DNA from: Danio rerio
Lineage: Eukaryota > Chordata > Actinopteri > Cypriniformes > Danionidae
Direction of reading: 5' to 3'
NCBI RefSeq assembly: GCF_049306965.1
Contig: NC_133182.1
Coordinates: 30,208,501 to 30,272,500 of the forward strand
Length of the DNA: 64,000 nucleotides
How positions within the stretch are numbered: position 1 is the first letter of the stretch; the number at the start of each line of letters is the position of its first letter. Both the position numbers and the translations under genes were made by a program. The notes beneath the pieces were generated by a model. It did no database searches. It saw only the letters and a list, made by a program, of their open reading frames with translations, and was not told the DNA's origin. Shown in pieces: positions 28,800 through 40,569 of the stretch.

Positions 28800-31336
28800 A
28801 AAAACCCTTAATACATATATACAAACAAATCTGCTTTAAAACGTTCTGTCCCTCGAGCATCCACTTGTTGTTTGTTGCTTTAGCTTGCTAAAGCTACCGA
28901 CCTCTTCTATTCACTAATTTTCTCACTTACTCATTTTCTTACTGGCCTTGCTTTTCACCCTGTACAATGTCGCTTGTGTTACTGTCCTTGAGTGCAGGAG
29001 AAGCATTGATTGAGGCACTGGAAGCAGTGAAGTGCCAGATTCGCTCCCTCGAGGTGAAGCGGACGCGACTGCGGGAACGAGCTCTGCTCGTTGTACCTCA
29101 TGCTATGGCCGCCTCGTCTGAGGTAAGTGGACGATACATCCACATAACTCCCTCTACCTCAACCCCATGTGTTTCTCTGCCCAGGCCCAGCGCACTGAGG
29201 ATGCGGTTCGCCCAGGCGTTGTTCACGCCGACACCCGGCTACCACGGCCCCTGGGTGCAGCAGCGCAAGGTGCTTGCCAGGTCTCGGGGCAGAACGTCTC
29301 CTCCTCCCGTGTTCCAGATCTTCACGGAGAACCGATTCGCCCCTCTCCGCGAGACGGGTCGCGTTATAACCATCATCGGGGACTCCATAGTTCGCCACAT
29401 CCACGCCGCTTCCTCCAAAGGTAACACTTTCTGCTTCCCTGGTGCCCATGTTAAAAATATTTCTACATAGATACCCACTATCCTGAGTGCTGCCGAGAGC
29501 CCCGGTGCTGTCGTCCTCCATGTGGGGACGAACGACACCGGGCTCCGGCAGATGGATATCCTGAAGAAGGACCTCAGGAACCTGATCGAGATGGTTCGAC
29601 TCACCTCGCCCGCCACGCACCTTTGGAACAAACGCTTCTTTATCTTTAAGCCATGTTTCAAATTCTTACAAGTTAGCTGTTATTAAGCCTGTTATTAAGA
29701 AACTGCAACTAGACCCCAGCAACTTAGCTAGGCCTATTTCAAATCTTCCATTTATGTCTAAAAGAAACTAGAAAAAGTTGTTTCTACCCAATTATGCTCC
29801 TTTCTGCAGACAAACAATGTTTTTGAAGTGTTTCAGTCAGGTTTCAGGGCTCTTCACAGTACAGAAACCGCATTAGTGAAAATAACCAATGATCTACTCT
29901 TAGCTGCTGACCAAGGGTGCATCTCGCTATTAGTTTTGCTCGATCTTAGTGCGGCATTTGACACCATTGACCACAATATCCTCATAAATCGCTTCAAGTC
30001 TACAGGTGTCCAGGGACAGGCTCGACAATGGTTTAAGTCATACTTTACTGACCCTTACCAGTTTGTGAATATTAATGGACAGCCTTCACAAGTCAGCCCA
30101 GTAAAGTCGGGGTGCGTCAAGGATCAGTTTTAGGCCCTTTGCTGTTTACAATTTACATGCTACCTCTGGGAGACATTATTAGAAGACATGGGATCAGCTT
30201 TCACTGCTACGCAGATGACACTCAATTGTATATTTCAACTGAACCTGATGAGATGTCTGAACTGTCTAAGCTAACTGAGTGTATTAGAGATGTTAAAGAC
30301 TGGATGACCAACAATTTTCTTCTCTTAAACTCAGAATTATTACTTATTGGGCCTAAATCCTGTACACAGAAGATCTCGCAACTCTCTACAATAACAATTA
30401 GAGGGATACAAAGTTAGCGTTAGCTCTACTATAAAAGATCTGGGTGTCATGTTAGACCGCAATTTAACTTTGTAATATCATATATCCCATGTCACAAAAA
30501 CTGCCTTCTTTCATCTGAGAAATATCGCTAAGATACGAAGTATGCTATCCATCTCAGATGCAGAAAAGCTAGTCCATGCTTTCATGACTTCTAGGCTGGA
30601 CTACTGTAATGCACTGTTTGCTGGCTGCCCAGCATCCTCTATTAACAAACTTCAATTAGTACAAAATGCAGCTGCTAGAGTTCTTACCAGGTCTTGAAAA
30701 TATGATCATATCACTCCAATTTTATCCTCCTTACACTGGCTGCCAGTTAGTTTCATATTGAATTTAAAATATTGCTTCTTACATATAAAGTTTAAATATT
30801 CTAGCACCTGTTTATCTAACCAACCTTCTGTCTAGCTTTAATCCAACTCGATCTTTAAGATCTCAAAAATCAGGGCTTCTGGTAGTACCTAGAATAGCAA
30901 AATCGAGTAAGGGAGGTTAAACCTTCTCATTTATGGCTCCTAAGCTCTGGAATAACGGATTAACCTTCCTGATAACGTCCAAGTCTCAGACACACTCTCC
31001 TAGCGGAGAAATTAAAATGGTCGCGCCCAACTGTGTCTGGTTTCTCTCAAGGTTTTTTTTCACCTTTGCCAATTAGTGAAGTTTTTTTCCCCTCTCCACT
31101 GTCGCCTATAGCTTGCATGGTTTGCGATCGGTAGAGCTGTGCATCAATGAATTTGCTCTTCAGTGTTTGGACTCTTAGTAGTGATTTTTAAACCACACTG
31201 AACTGAGCTAAACTGAACTGAACTTAAACACACAAAAAATAAACTACACTGTTCCAATTTACTATGTCCTTTTATGTGAAGCTGCTTTGACACTATATAA
31301 AAAGCACTATACAAATAAAGGTGAATTGAATTTAAT
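28800..31336 (+). mobile_element. L2-clade LINE, internally deleted
   Basis: The start is approximate. A first frame (28967-29470) ends in an SGNH-esterase-like domain with ITIIGDSIVRHI; HVGTND follows in another frame near 29523. The endonuclease domain is missing. Reverse transcriptase remains at about 29690-30420 (FQSGFRALHSTETAL, LLDLSAAFDTIDHNIL, then [13 protein letters not shown]), interrupted by a frameshift near 30110. The tail (tgaagctgctttgacac, aaataaaggtgaattgaatt) is typical of fish L2. It is no longer able to move itself. Confidence 0.85.
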
Positions 31337-32120
31337 TGGTTTTCTTCACACATACTGCTTAGAATTAAGGTCAAAAAGTTCTATCTTAGTCTCATCAGAG
31401 CAGAGAATCTTATTCCTCACCATTTTAGCCAACTTCATGTGGGCTTTGATGTGTCTTGCACTGCGGAGAGGCCTCTGTACGGCCACTCTGCCATAAAGCC
31501 CTGGCTGGTGGATGGCTGCAGTGATGGACTTTCTACAACTTTCTCCCATCTCCTGACTGCATCTCTGGAACTCAACCACAGTGATCTCTGAGTACTTCTT
31601 TACTCTGTCACCAAGTCCTTCTTCCCTTATAGCTCATTTTGGCCAGACAGCCAGCTCTAGGAAGGGTTCTGGTTATCCCAAACGTCTTCCATTTAAGGAT
31701 TATGGCGGCCACTGCGCTCTTAGGAAACTTAAGTGTAGTAGAATTTCTTTTTAACCTCGTCCAGATCTGTGCCTTTCCACAATTCTGTCTCTGAGCTCTT
31801 TAGACAATTCCTTTGACCTCATGATTCTCATTTGCTCTGACATTGTGAGATGTAAGGTGTAAAGACAGGTGTGTGGCTTTCCTAATTAAGTCCAATCAGT
31901 ATAATCAAACACAGCTGGACTCAAATGAAGGTGTAGAATCATCTCAAGGATGATCAGAAGAAATGGACAGAACATGAGGTAAATGTATGAGTGTCACAAC
32001 AAAGGGTCTGAATACTTAGGAGGACCATGTGATATTTTGGTTTTACATTTTTAATAAATTTGCAAAGTGTCAACAATTCTGTGTTTTTCTTCCAATATGG
32101 GATGCTGTGTATGTGTATAT

Positions 32121-32260
32121 TAATGGGGAACAAAACTGGGGAAAAATGGGGAACTTAAATTTCTGTTTAACGGAGATATTTTTTCCAAAACATTTCTAAA
32201 CATAATAGTTTTAATAACTAATTTCTAATAACTAATTATTTTAAGCTTTGCCAATCTTAG
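32121..32260 (-). mobile_element. Fragment of the cagttgaa-family MITE
   Basis: ttaaatttctgtttaacgga, catttctaaacataatagtt and aataactaatttctaataac match the end region of the MITE at 11709-12343. Only one end is present. Confidence 0.55.
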
Positions 32261-33120
32261 ATAGTATTGAAGGTGTGTGGCTGTGGCTCAATTAATGTTG
32301 AACTCCAGTAAGTAGGGTATGTTATCCACTTTAAATGAAGCGATTCATTTTAGTTGATGCAGACTCATTTCAAATCTGTTGCGGCAAAAATGCTGATTAC
32401 ATGTAAGTTTCCATGAATCTGCTGTTAGCAATTAAACCATTTCTTATCTAGTTAACGTTAGCTTGTTTACAATAGCTTGTTACATAGTGCACTGCAACTA
32501 ACACACCAAAGCCGTTTCCCATGCATTGTTTTATTTTTGACGACTTGGCATAATGTTAACTTAACATTAACAGCCACAATTAGCATATTGTTTAGCTGCG
32601 CTATTACTAAATGAGCACTTTGCCACATCCAACCTAACCCCACTGTATTTTTTCTATAATAATTTCTATTGTGTTCTTAAGTGCCCTAATTAGTTTTAAA
32701 TACAGTTTTAGACCTTTTTTAATTCATTGTTATTGCTGTGATTATTTTTTATAATAGTTTTACTTTCTTTATGATTTTTTTTACATAGAGCAGTTACTCT
32801 AAATTCACTATTTAATGATTGATTTTGTTGCCAAACATGACTTGTTTTACATATCTTTTTCACAATAACAGTCATGTTTAAATTTTATTGTATGTTGATG
32901 GCGTGACTGTATACAACATCACAAACAATGTATTTGATAGTTTTGAAGAAAAATCAGTTTTGTCCTTGAACCTAAGAAAGTCTTTGAAAATAACCGTAAT
33001 GACGCAGTCTCCATTCTACAGTAACAATGATAGAAGCCAAGATTTTCTCTATGGGGACAGTCACAATCTACAGTACAATCTAACTATTATCTGTGTCCCC
33101 TTAAAACAAATTTAATATTT
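32261..33120. other. Unassigned intergenic sequence
   Basis: No gene, RNA gene or defined repeat recognised. Confidence 0.3.
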
Positions 33121-33260
33121 ATTGTTCCCCTACTGTAAATGAAATTTGCACCCATGGCCATAATGATGGTACATAATGTTTTACCAGATATTTTTCAAAA
33201 TTTTCAGCTTAAGGTTTAATTTAAGGCTTAACTAGGTTAGTTAGGTTAACTAGGCAACGT
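33121..33260 (-). mobile_element. Second fragment of the cagttgaa-family MITE
   Basis: ggccataatgatggtacat, agatatttttcaaaa, cagcttaagg and ctaggttagttaggttaact match the middle of the same MITE family. It may be the continuation of 32121-32260 after an intervening insertion of about 0.9 kb. Confidence 0.5.
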
Positions 33261-33672
33261 ATGCCCGTGGAACATTTTTTCATCCATATTTAAATTTTAG
33301 TGTCATAACAGTTATTTTAAACAAAGCAAAGACAATTTACTTGCAAACGGCTTGCATATTTTTATTATTTTTTATTTATTACAATGTAAACTCAAGTTTC
33401 ATTGTACATCTCTTGCAGTCACAGGCCTCAGACATAAAATGTGTGGAAAAGGCTAAGAAAAAAAAAATGTAGATTTCAGTTTAAAATGAATAACAATGAG
33501 CTGTTTGACACTTCAGGCTAAGTATATTGAATAATGCTGCCCCGAATATCAGCAAGTTTCTCTCACTTGACGAATGTCTTTCTTCAGGTAATGATCCTGC
33601 TGTTTCTGTCATCCAGCATGTTTTAGTATGTAGTGAGATCCAGAAGTAGATTCAGTTGTTTTGTCATTGCAG

Positions 33673-33800
33673 ATTGTGAAGAAAACTCCAACGAGAAGCT
33701 TGAGTTTGATCCAGAATGGCTGGTCATCTTAAAAGCGACAGTCAACCTTCAAAAGCCATCCCACAGTTTTTGGAACTCTCCGCTGGACAGCAGATTTAGA
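33673..33800 (+). pseudogene. dbr1-like exon fragment
   Basis: After a splice-acceptor-like tgtcattgcag, the frame reads EKLEFDPEWLVILKAT, then about ten residues later FWNSP. This resembles the segment of lariat-debranching enzyme DBR1 that follows the metallophosphatase domain (LEYD-EWL-VLRAT...LWNMPE in human). No other DBR1 exon is visible, and the frame runs on into unrelated sequence after DSRF. It is probably a stray exon copy. Homology is from memory and the match is short. Confidence 0.42.
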
Positions 33801-33859
33801 ACACATACAATGATCACAGTTGCTCATTTTCTGATTGCTTTTTTGATAGCATATTGACA

Positions 33860-34640
33860 AAATCAGCTTAAAGAAATAATTAACTCAAAAATGAAAATTA
33901 CCCCAAAATTAACTCCCCCCTCAAGTCAACCTCAGGGTATGAATGCTTATGGGGTGATTTTCATGTTTGGGCGAGCCATTCCTTTAGCTTGTTCATAACA
34001 GAGGAGTACATTTACATGATATGCACAATAAAAAAGGGCAAATTACTTCACAATAGTCAATATTTTGCACATGAATTAATTTCTATTTCTAAGTATTTTA
34101 GTGTCCTGTTCCTCTGCTTCTTTCAGGTGGGATTTTAGTCCATGAGACAGACATCTAGTGTCTAGTGACACTTATTTTTTAAATAAAAAATACATTTAAA
34201 CTTTTATTGCTTAAAAAGAAGGTACGTTTTCAGACATGTTCATTTTGGTCAACACAATACTAAAGTTTTAGCTTCAAGGGAGTTTAGTCAATTTACAAAA
34301 CTTCATTTTTAGTCACAATTTTTCCTAGTTGCCATTTTCTGAAAAAAAATTCTCTAAATGACAATAATTTATTTGAAATTGCAGAAATGTTATCAGATGT
34401 TTATAGAATAAAATGAATATTAACATTTCACTCTAACCCATAAATGCAGAGAAACTGAAAGTCTTTACCTTGGTCTCTTTTTTGCCACAACTGTATTTAA
34501 ATTGGGATTGTTAATATAAATAAAGTCTATTAATTATTTTTAGCATCATTCAATATAACATCAAACCAAAATGAAAAAGAAATTATATTTCTTTAAGCAA
34601 AATATTTGGGTTAAAGAGTTATTAAATTATCATTTATCAG
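33860..34640. other. Unassigned intergenic sequence
   Basis: No gene is seen. cagcttaaagaaataattaa followed by ctcaaaaatgaaaattaccc at 33860-33960 suggests a decayed palindromic MITE arm. The rest is AT-rich and unassigned. Confidence 0.3.
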
Positions 34641-34659
34641 TACAGAAATATATATATAT

Positions 34660-35090
34660 ATATATATTTCCCCCAATTTCTGTTTAATGGATAGGATTTT
34701 TTTCAATGCATTTTTAAACATAATAGTTTTAATAACTCATCTCTAACAACTGATTTATTTTATCTTTGCCATAATGACAGTAAATAATATTTTACTAGAG
34801 ATTTTTCAAGACACTTCTATACAGCTTAAAGTGACATTTAAAGGCTTAACTAGGTTAATTAGGTTAACTAGGCAGGTTAGGGTAATTAGGCAAGTTATTG
34901 TAAAGCAATGGTTTGTTGTGGTCTATCGAAAGAAATAGCTGAATGGAGCTAATAATTTTGACCATAAAGGGGTTTTTAAATAAATTAAAAACTGCTTTTA
35001 TTCTAGCCAAAATAAAACAAATATGTCTTTCTCCAGAAGAAAAAATATCATCAGACATACTGTGAAACTTTACTTTCTCTGTTAAACAAA
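34660..35090 (-). mobile_element. Tc1/mariner-type MITE copy (cagttgaa family)
   Basis: Contains the family blocks in reverse order: cccccaatttctgtttaat, ggttaactaggcaggttagg, gcaatggtttgttgtg and tctttctccagaagaaaaaa. Both extreme ends are decayed. The preceding (TA)n run at about 34650-34668 matches the internal microsatellite of the full copy. Confidence 0.7.
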
Positions 35091-35777
35091 AAAAAAAAAA
35101 GGAAAATAAAACTTAAAGCTGGGCTTTTAAGGGACTATTAAGGATGTTTTTTAATCATAAAAGAGTCCTGAAAAAAACTACTCACACGTTAATTAATATT
35201 GATAATAATAATAATTGGATAGTTTTTGCTGTGCTTTGTAGCAGTTTGGTGAGCAGAGATTTTTTTTAAAAGTTAGGTTAATAGAAGGCGTTTCTCTTTG
35301 GAATTAATTGCCAGTTCTTAGGGAGTTAAACATTAATTTAGTTCTCTTAAAAGCAAAAAATTATTTAAACATGACATTTGGTTCACATCACCCCTGCTAA
35401 CGTGACTAGATTTCTGACGTGGAAATATGACGACTTTCAAGTTAAAAAATTTAAATATTATTAAAAAAAACGGCCACAATATTTATTTAGATATATGGGC
35501 CATTTATTATTATACCAAACAATAATTAAGATATTTTCAGTGTTTATTACCATTTAACAAGAACTGCACTGTACATACAGCTCGTGCTGCTCTATATCAA
35601 TTATTGTTTACATTTAAATGACCCTGTCACCACGGCAACTTAAGTAGGTTTAAAAATCCACACAACTGTCTATAAAGTTATCAATCCTGATCATCGCGCT
35701 ACAAAACTCTAAACAAATCTCCCTTTGACTGAGTTTTACCTGTTTGTCTAATTTGGGAAATTGTTTTGGAGTTCGTG

Positions 35778-36302
35778 ATGACGCTGAGGCGCTCGAGAAG
35801 GGCCAGGACTCTCCCTGCTCACCTGAGAGACTTCCAGCTGGAGCGCGTCTCTTCCGTTGAGGAGCGCGCAGCGGCGGCCAGGCCGGACACTGACAGCTGC
35901 AAGTCGGACACTTCACTGGAGGAGAAACACTTGAGAAACGCAGCTGTCCTTCCTGTCCTCCGCCCCGCAGCATCAGTCTCCTCAGTGGGTGAGTGTCCAC
36001 AGGAGGAGCCGCTCTCCATCCACGGCCGGAGTGTGCAAGAATATCAGCACATCTTCCATAGTGTGATGGACTCAACCATGAAGAGACGCCGAGGCCGGTA
36101 CAACCTTCAGTGGGGCTTGGAGATGAAGCAGCGGCTGTGGGAGAAGTTGGACCGGCCTGTACTGCTGGAGACCGTGCAGGCTGATGGACGTGTGGTCATC
36201 ACTGAGAGCAGGTCTGGGTCCAGCATCCCTCCTCGGATCATGGTGGACATCAGCAAAGAGCCGCTGCCCAAGGAGCCCCGAAGGAAGAAGCCCAGGCACT
36301 GA
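35778..36302 (+). CDS. Unrecognised intronless gene, copy 2 (174 aa)
   Basis: Same length and frame as the gene at 25689-26213. By eye there are about 13 base differences over 525, seven silent and six replacing (D/E, F/L, K/Q, I/M, I/T and Q/R). That mix suggests at least some selection on the protein in one or both copies. The first in-frame ATG is here, because the earlier ATG of copy 1 is GTG. The C-terminal half is again the best-structured part (WGLEMKQRLWEKL). No family is recognised. It is convergent with the Harbinger transposase gene 1.8 kb to its right, but copy 1 has no such neighbour, so the two are probably unrelated. Confidence 0.65.
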   Translation: MTLRRSRRARTLPAHLRDFQLERVSSVEERAAAARPDTDSCKSDTSLEEKHLRNAAVLPVLRPAASVSSVGECPQEEPLSIHGRSVQEYQHIFHSVMDSTMKRRRGRYNLQWGLEMKQRLWEKLDRPVLLETVQADGRVVITESRSGSSIPPRIMVDISKEPLPKEPRRKKPRH

Positions 36303-36879
36303 GTCACCATATAGTGCCAGATGAAGGATCAAGGGCACGTATGTACATATTGTATATATTGTATATAGTTCTAGAATAAGTTTGCAACACAACACATTTG
36401 ACATTTCATTCAAGTTTTCATCACATTGCTGGAGGGTTTTGTGATTGTCAGTGCTCTTTTGGATGGTTTGCTGGATGTTGGCAGGCGTTTAGCAAGGTTT
36501 TCTAGGCGGTGTGTTGCGCGTTGTTGGTCTCCTCTGAGTGTTTTTTGGCACATTAGTGGTTGTTAGTGTTGGCTGTTGGGTCAGGGTAGGTTAGGGTCCC
36601 TCACACGGTTTGCAGCTTGACGTGCTGTGAGGGCTTGTGTGCATCAGTGATGCTGAGAGCTATGCCACTGGTACTTCACAGTTACCGGTAGGGTCACCCA
36701 TAGTGGACAGGTCTCAGCTGAGATGCCCGACCAAGACAAACCACCTGATTCTGGACAGTTGAAGATTGGCCTGATGCTCCAGACAGAAAATGTCATCTGA
36801 ATGACCAGAAGAACTTACAGCTTGTGTAATTTTGTTAGAGATGGACCAATGCCAGTTACTGTTAGCTCTTCTCTTCTCT

Positions 36880-36965
36880 TCATCTCATCTCATCTCATCT
36901 CATCTCATCTCTCTCACACACACGCGCACGCGCACGCGCACGCACACGCACACACACACACACAC
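36880..36965. repeat. (CATCT)n and (CA/CGCA)n microsatellites
   Basis: A (catct)n run followed by alternating cacgcg and cacaca repeats. It sits at the same position as the array at 26767 in copy 1 but has a different composition. Confidence 0.93.
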
Positions 36966-37775
36966 TAACCAAAGATAAAATAAAAATACTTGAAAGTTAT
37001 TATTGGGTATCCTGAACTGAAATAATGCAAATTATTGTAAAAATTCTGTTTAATGTTATGAAATTGACTTAGAAAGATTTCAATTCATTATTGTGTTAAA
37101 TGTGAAAAGCAGTAAGTAAAGGTTTACAAATATAATCTATACAAAGAAATTCATACAGATTGAAATGGCACCGTAGTGTGTAAATGATGGCAAAATTATT
37201 TTGTTTGTGTGAACTATCCCTTTATTTCAAAGAATAAACTTTATTGTACTTTATTGCATTTGAAGAAATGTTTTTTTAATAATCTTCAAAATAAGAATCC
37301 AACACTTCCAGTATGTGGTAGTAATATTGTCTTATGAGTGAGACTATTCCTCAAAATAAATCATTCAACAAAGAAGTAAACCGCTGTCTGAACTGATTAA
37401 AACATGGATTCATTCAGAAAGTAAACACAAAAGATCAGATTCACAGTTTTAATTTAAGAATTATTATTGACCTAGATATTACTATTACTATAATACCACT
37501 ACTATTAGTTATGATTACTACATAGTAATATTGACCTAGTAGTTTTAGTAAATGACACCCAGTGTTTTAATTGTTGCAATACCATTTAAAAATCCACTTC
37601 AGTGTTAAGCAGTCAGAATAATTGTTTTAAAAACAACTGGAAATTGATTAGAATAGATTTGAGACGATTCAGATTTCTCTCCAAGGAAAAATAAATAAAT
37701 AAAAAACCTCACTGAATATCTCCAGATGAAGATACCCAAAGACATCTTTCTGATGCATGATTGTTCATGAAGCAT

Positions 37776-38138
37776 TGAATACAAAGTATTCTATATGGGG
37801 CTTATTCTTCAGGATAGCCTAGATTCGTATGCATTTTGATAAACGATTTGTTTATAAGGACTGGGCTATTGATAACTGTATATCTTCTAATGGAAAAGGC
37901 TTGGGTGGTTTGGTAGTTGAATATATAAAATCATTCAAAACTCTGTGTTTATGATGGAGTGGTGATTAATGATTAATTGATCATCAATTTAAATGATCAT
38001 CGATCACGTGACTTCGTTAAAATTGACATGCCTAATTTAAAGCTCTTAAAGTGATTTTTACATAAGTCCCCTTTAAGTACTAATTTACTTAAAATTAAGG
38101 TTTGTGTAATAAAAAATTGTGCAAATGTATTTGCGTTG
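37776..38138. other. Unassigned sequence beyond the duplicated unit
   Basis: No gene is seen. The far end of the Harbinger element may lie here, but I found no convincing terminal inverted repeat. Confidence 0.3.
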
Positions 38139-40569
38139 TCAATTTTGCTTTATTGAATGTTGCATGAAAAATTCTTCTGTGATGGCATGTCTGACAGCCC
38201 TCCCAGCGGGATGGTCCCTGGAGACAGAGTCAACATCATCATTGGATTGCTGGCATTCACTTGGCATCTGCTCCTTCCTTATAGAGGCTATGTTGTGGAG
38301 TACAGCACATGCACCCACAATCTGAGACGCACGTTCGGGTGACACTCTAAGGTCACGAAGACAGTTAAATCGGGCCTTTAAAATGGCTAAAGTGTTGTCT
38401 ATCTTGAGCCTGGTTTGACTCAGGGCTATGTTAAACTCGTGCTGTGGTTTTGTCTTTGGTTCAGGATAGGGAGTCAACAAAAAACTCTGGCATGCGTAAG
38501 TCCCGTCTCCCACCAACACACCATCGAACAGCCCTGTCAATGTACACCAAGAAAGACCAGCGTCACAATAACACTCCATTTTCATTAAGTGCTGCCTACA
38601 GTTGCAGTTTTTACTGTACCTTGCTGAAAGCGTTGACATAACTTTGACTTCTCGAAAATTTGGTTGTCCTGCATTGAACCAGGCCATCTGGCATCCAGGC
38701 TTGTGATCAAACACTGATGGTCACAAGTCATCTGTAATTAACATGTAGTAGGTAAATATATGTTAGCATCACAGTATGTTGAAAATGTATAAATTCAACA
38801 TCCCTGTACCTGAACATTGATGCTGTGAGTGGCGTTCCTGTTAAGAAAAGTAGCCTCGATTTCTTTTACTGGCGTAGAGATTGGAATGTGTATGCAATCG
38901 ATTGCTCCGATAACTCCAGGTAATCCTTTGAAAAGATCAATTCATCTCTTTAGCGATTGCATAATGGCAGTTGACAAACAGGCAGTAAAATGTTTATTAT
39001 TTTTGTAAAACCATTTTTGAAGGATGTTGAGTCTGAATTATAATTGACCAGGAGCTGCAGAACAAGTGATTTGTAGAATGACTGCTAAGTTTAACCATAG
39101 CAGAGTGAAAGTTTAGTAAATATATATGCAGTAAACGTGACTGGCAGTTCATTCCGATGTGGCGACCTCAGATTAATAAAGGGACTAAGCCGAAAAGGAA
39201 ATCAATGAATGAATAAAAGCAACTATAAAGCATGTGTTTTTAAAGTCTGTGCTACACAAAAAGTTTAAAATTTGGCCACATTTAGGCACAAAAATGATAT
39301 TTGGAAGTATGAAATTTGTTTTGTATTTAATTATAATTAAATCTTAAAACTTTTGTCTTGTTTCTAGCCCAAAATTTACATTTTTAAGCAAAAATACAAT
39401 ATTTTGATGTACCCCACTAGCAGATAATTTTGGTTTAGATATTTGTACTAGAAACAAGACAAAGCAAAGTTGCATTGCCATTATTCAATTTCTGTACCTG
39501 AATATGGTTACACTTCCCAGAAAAAGACATCAAATATAGCTATTCAAGCCAACTTGAGAAACTGTGTACATCGCAATATCAGACTTTTCCAATATCATGA
39601 AGCCCTAGTCTGAGGTATTTATTAAATGATTTTTTACAAATTTCCCTTTTCATTTAGAACTATTCTTTAGACAGTCACAACATAAGACAGATATATGACA
39701 GAGATTTGTTAAAAAAAGAAGCTTTTTTATATCAAAAGGTCCATTCAAGACAACGAAATGTTTATCCAGTTACTGCATTTTAAATGATGAAAATATATAT
39801 TTTTTCATTTCTGAAAAATGCAACATCACTTCAACAAGCCATATAGAAAATGGTTGATGGTGCATTTATTAGTGTATTAATCATTGAGGTATCATTAGGT
39901 TGGTTTTCTATTCCCACATCTGATTTGGACTTCAATTAAATATTAAAACAGAATTTTCAAAATGTATTGAATATTTGAAAATTCAGTCTGAAATCACATA
40001 TAAACGTGACTTTAAAACAATATTAGCACTATTGAATTGACTGTGGACAATGTTGTATTTTGATAATATGATCTCCCTATTAGCAAAAAAATATTGTTTT
40101 AAAATTATATTACCCCAGTGTATTAACCCATCTTACCGGCTATTTGGGAGAAGCCCTCTTTTATGGCCTGAGTGGGTAGATGACCAGGGAACGCAACGAA
40201 AGTGTTTATGTATCTCTGGAGCGCAATAACCACCCTGCGAATGGTTCGGCAGACCGTGTTTTTGCTGAGTTTCTCGGCATCGCCCACTTCATACAGGAAT
40301 GTGCCACTTGTAAAGAAACGCAGAGCGATGCAGATCATTTGCGGGACAGTAGTCGCGTGGCTCCGTCGCGTCGGGTTTTTGATATGGGGCTCAAGAAGCC
40401 GACAAAGATATAACATTCCCTCCGCCGAGAATCTGTATCTCTCGTATAAGTGCTCGTCGGAGAACGCCAACGGGTTTTGTACATCTCGGATAACTCTTTC
40501 TCTGCGCAAAGCCCTCTGCACAATTTGTGCTCCGATGTCTACAGGATTCTCCAGATACGGGGAAGCCAT
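38139..40569 (-). CDS. PIF/Harbinger (HARBI1-like) transposase, 4 exons, uninterrupted
   Basis: Coding exons in transcription order: 40569-40137, 38925-38810, 38731-38620, 38533-38139. All introns are GT-AG with matching phases, giving 351 aa, close to human HARBI1 (about 349). The N-terminus has the helical PIF region (YRFSAEGMLYLCRLLEP, FFTSGTFLYEVGD, TVCRTIRRV). The DDE nuclease shows GVIGAIDCIHIPI (Asp154), LVGDGTYACQSFLLTPY (Asp230) and TRLKIDNTLAILKARF, where the usual Glu is Asp266. The end region (ASQIVGACAVLHNIA) is typical. Intron 1 is 1.2 kb and contains a SINE piece; the others are about 80 bp. The family cuts and pastes DNA with the help of a Myb-like partner, and no such partner is seen here. 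It could be a transposon or a retained host copy. Confidence 0.88.
39147..39216 (+). mobile_element. DANA SINE 3' fragment in the Harbinger intron
   Basis: ggcagttcattccgatgtgg followed by aaagggactaagccgaaaag and an (atga) tail is the DANA 3' end. The rest of the SINE is absent. Confidence 0.8.

Larger units (their letters stand above)
28040..32120 (-). mobile_element. Tc1-like DNA transposon split by an L2 LINE
   Basis: The left end has cagtgggtatggaaagtatt and cagaccccctt. The segment 28324-28617 encodes, on the minus strand, the C-terminal transposase part with DNDPKHTAK and [11 protein letters not shown]. The segment 31337-31860 encodes the N-terminal half in pieces (e.g. GLYGRVAVQRPL near 31490, SDETKIELF near 31390). 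The inverted terminal region near 31990-32060 (gggtctgaatacttagg) supports the right end, but the extreme end is missing. About 250 bp of the transposase centre is absent where the LINE sits. The element is inactive. Confidence 0.85.
35396..37775 (+). repeat. Duplicated unit, copy 2
   Basis: Counterpart of 25291-27700, in the same orientation and about 10.1 kb away. The upstream region, coding region and 1.5 kb of downstream sequence all match, with small indels such as a loss of about 18 bp near 35592. Confidence 0.88.

Noticed and set aside
29159-29661. Minus-strand frames of 140-153 codons
   Set aside because: Shadows of the GC-rich L2 LINE first frame on the plus strand.
35778-40569. Orphan gene copy 2 as the Myb-like partner of the Harbinger transposase
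   Set aside because: The 174-residue protein lacks a visible trihelix or Myb pattern, and its other copy has no transposase beside it.
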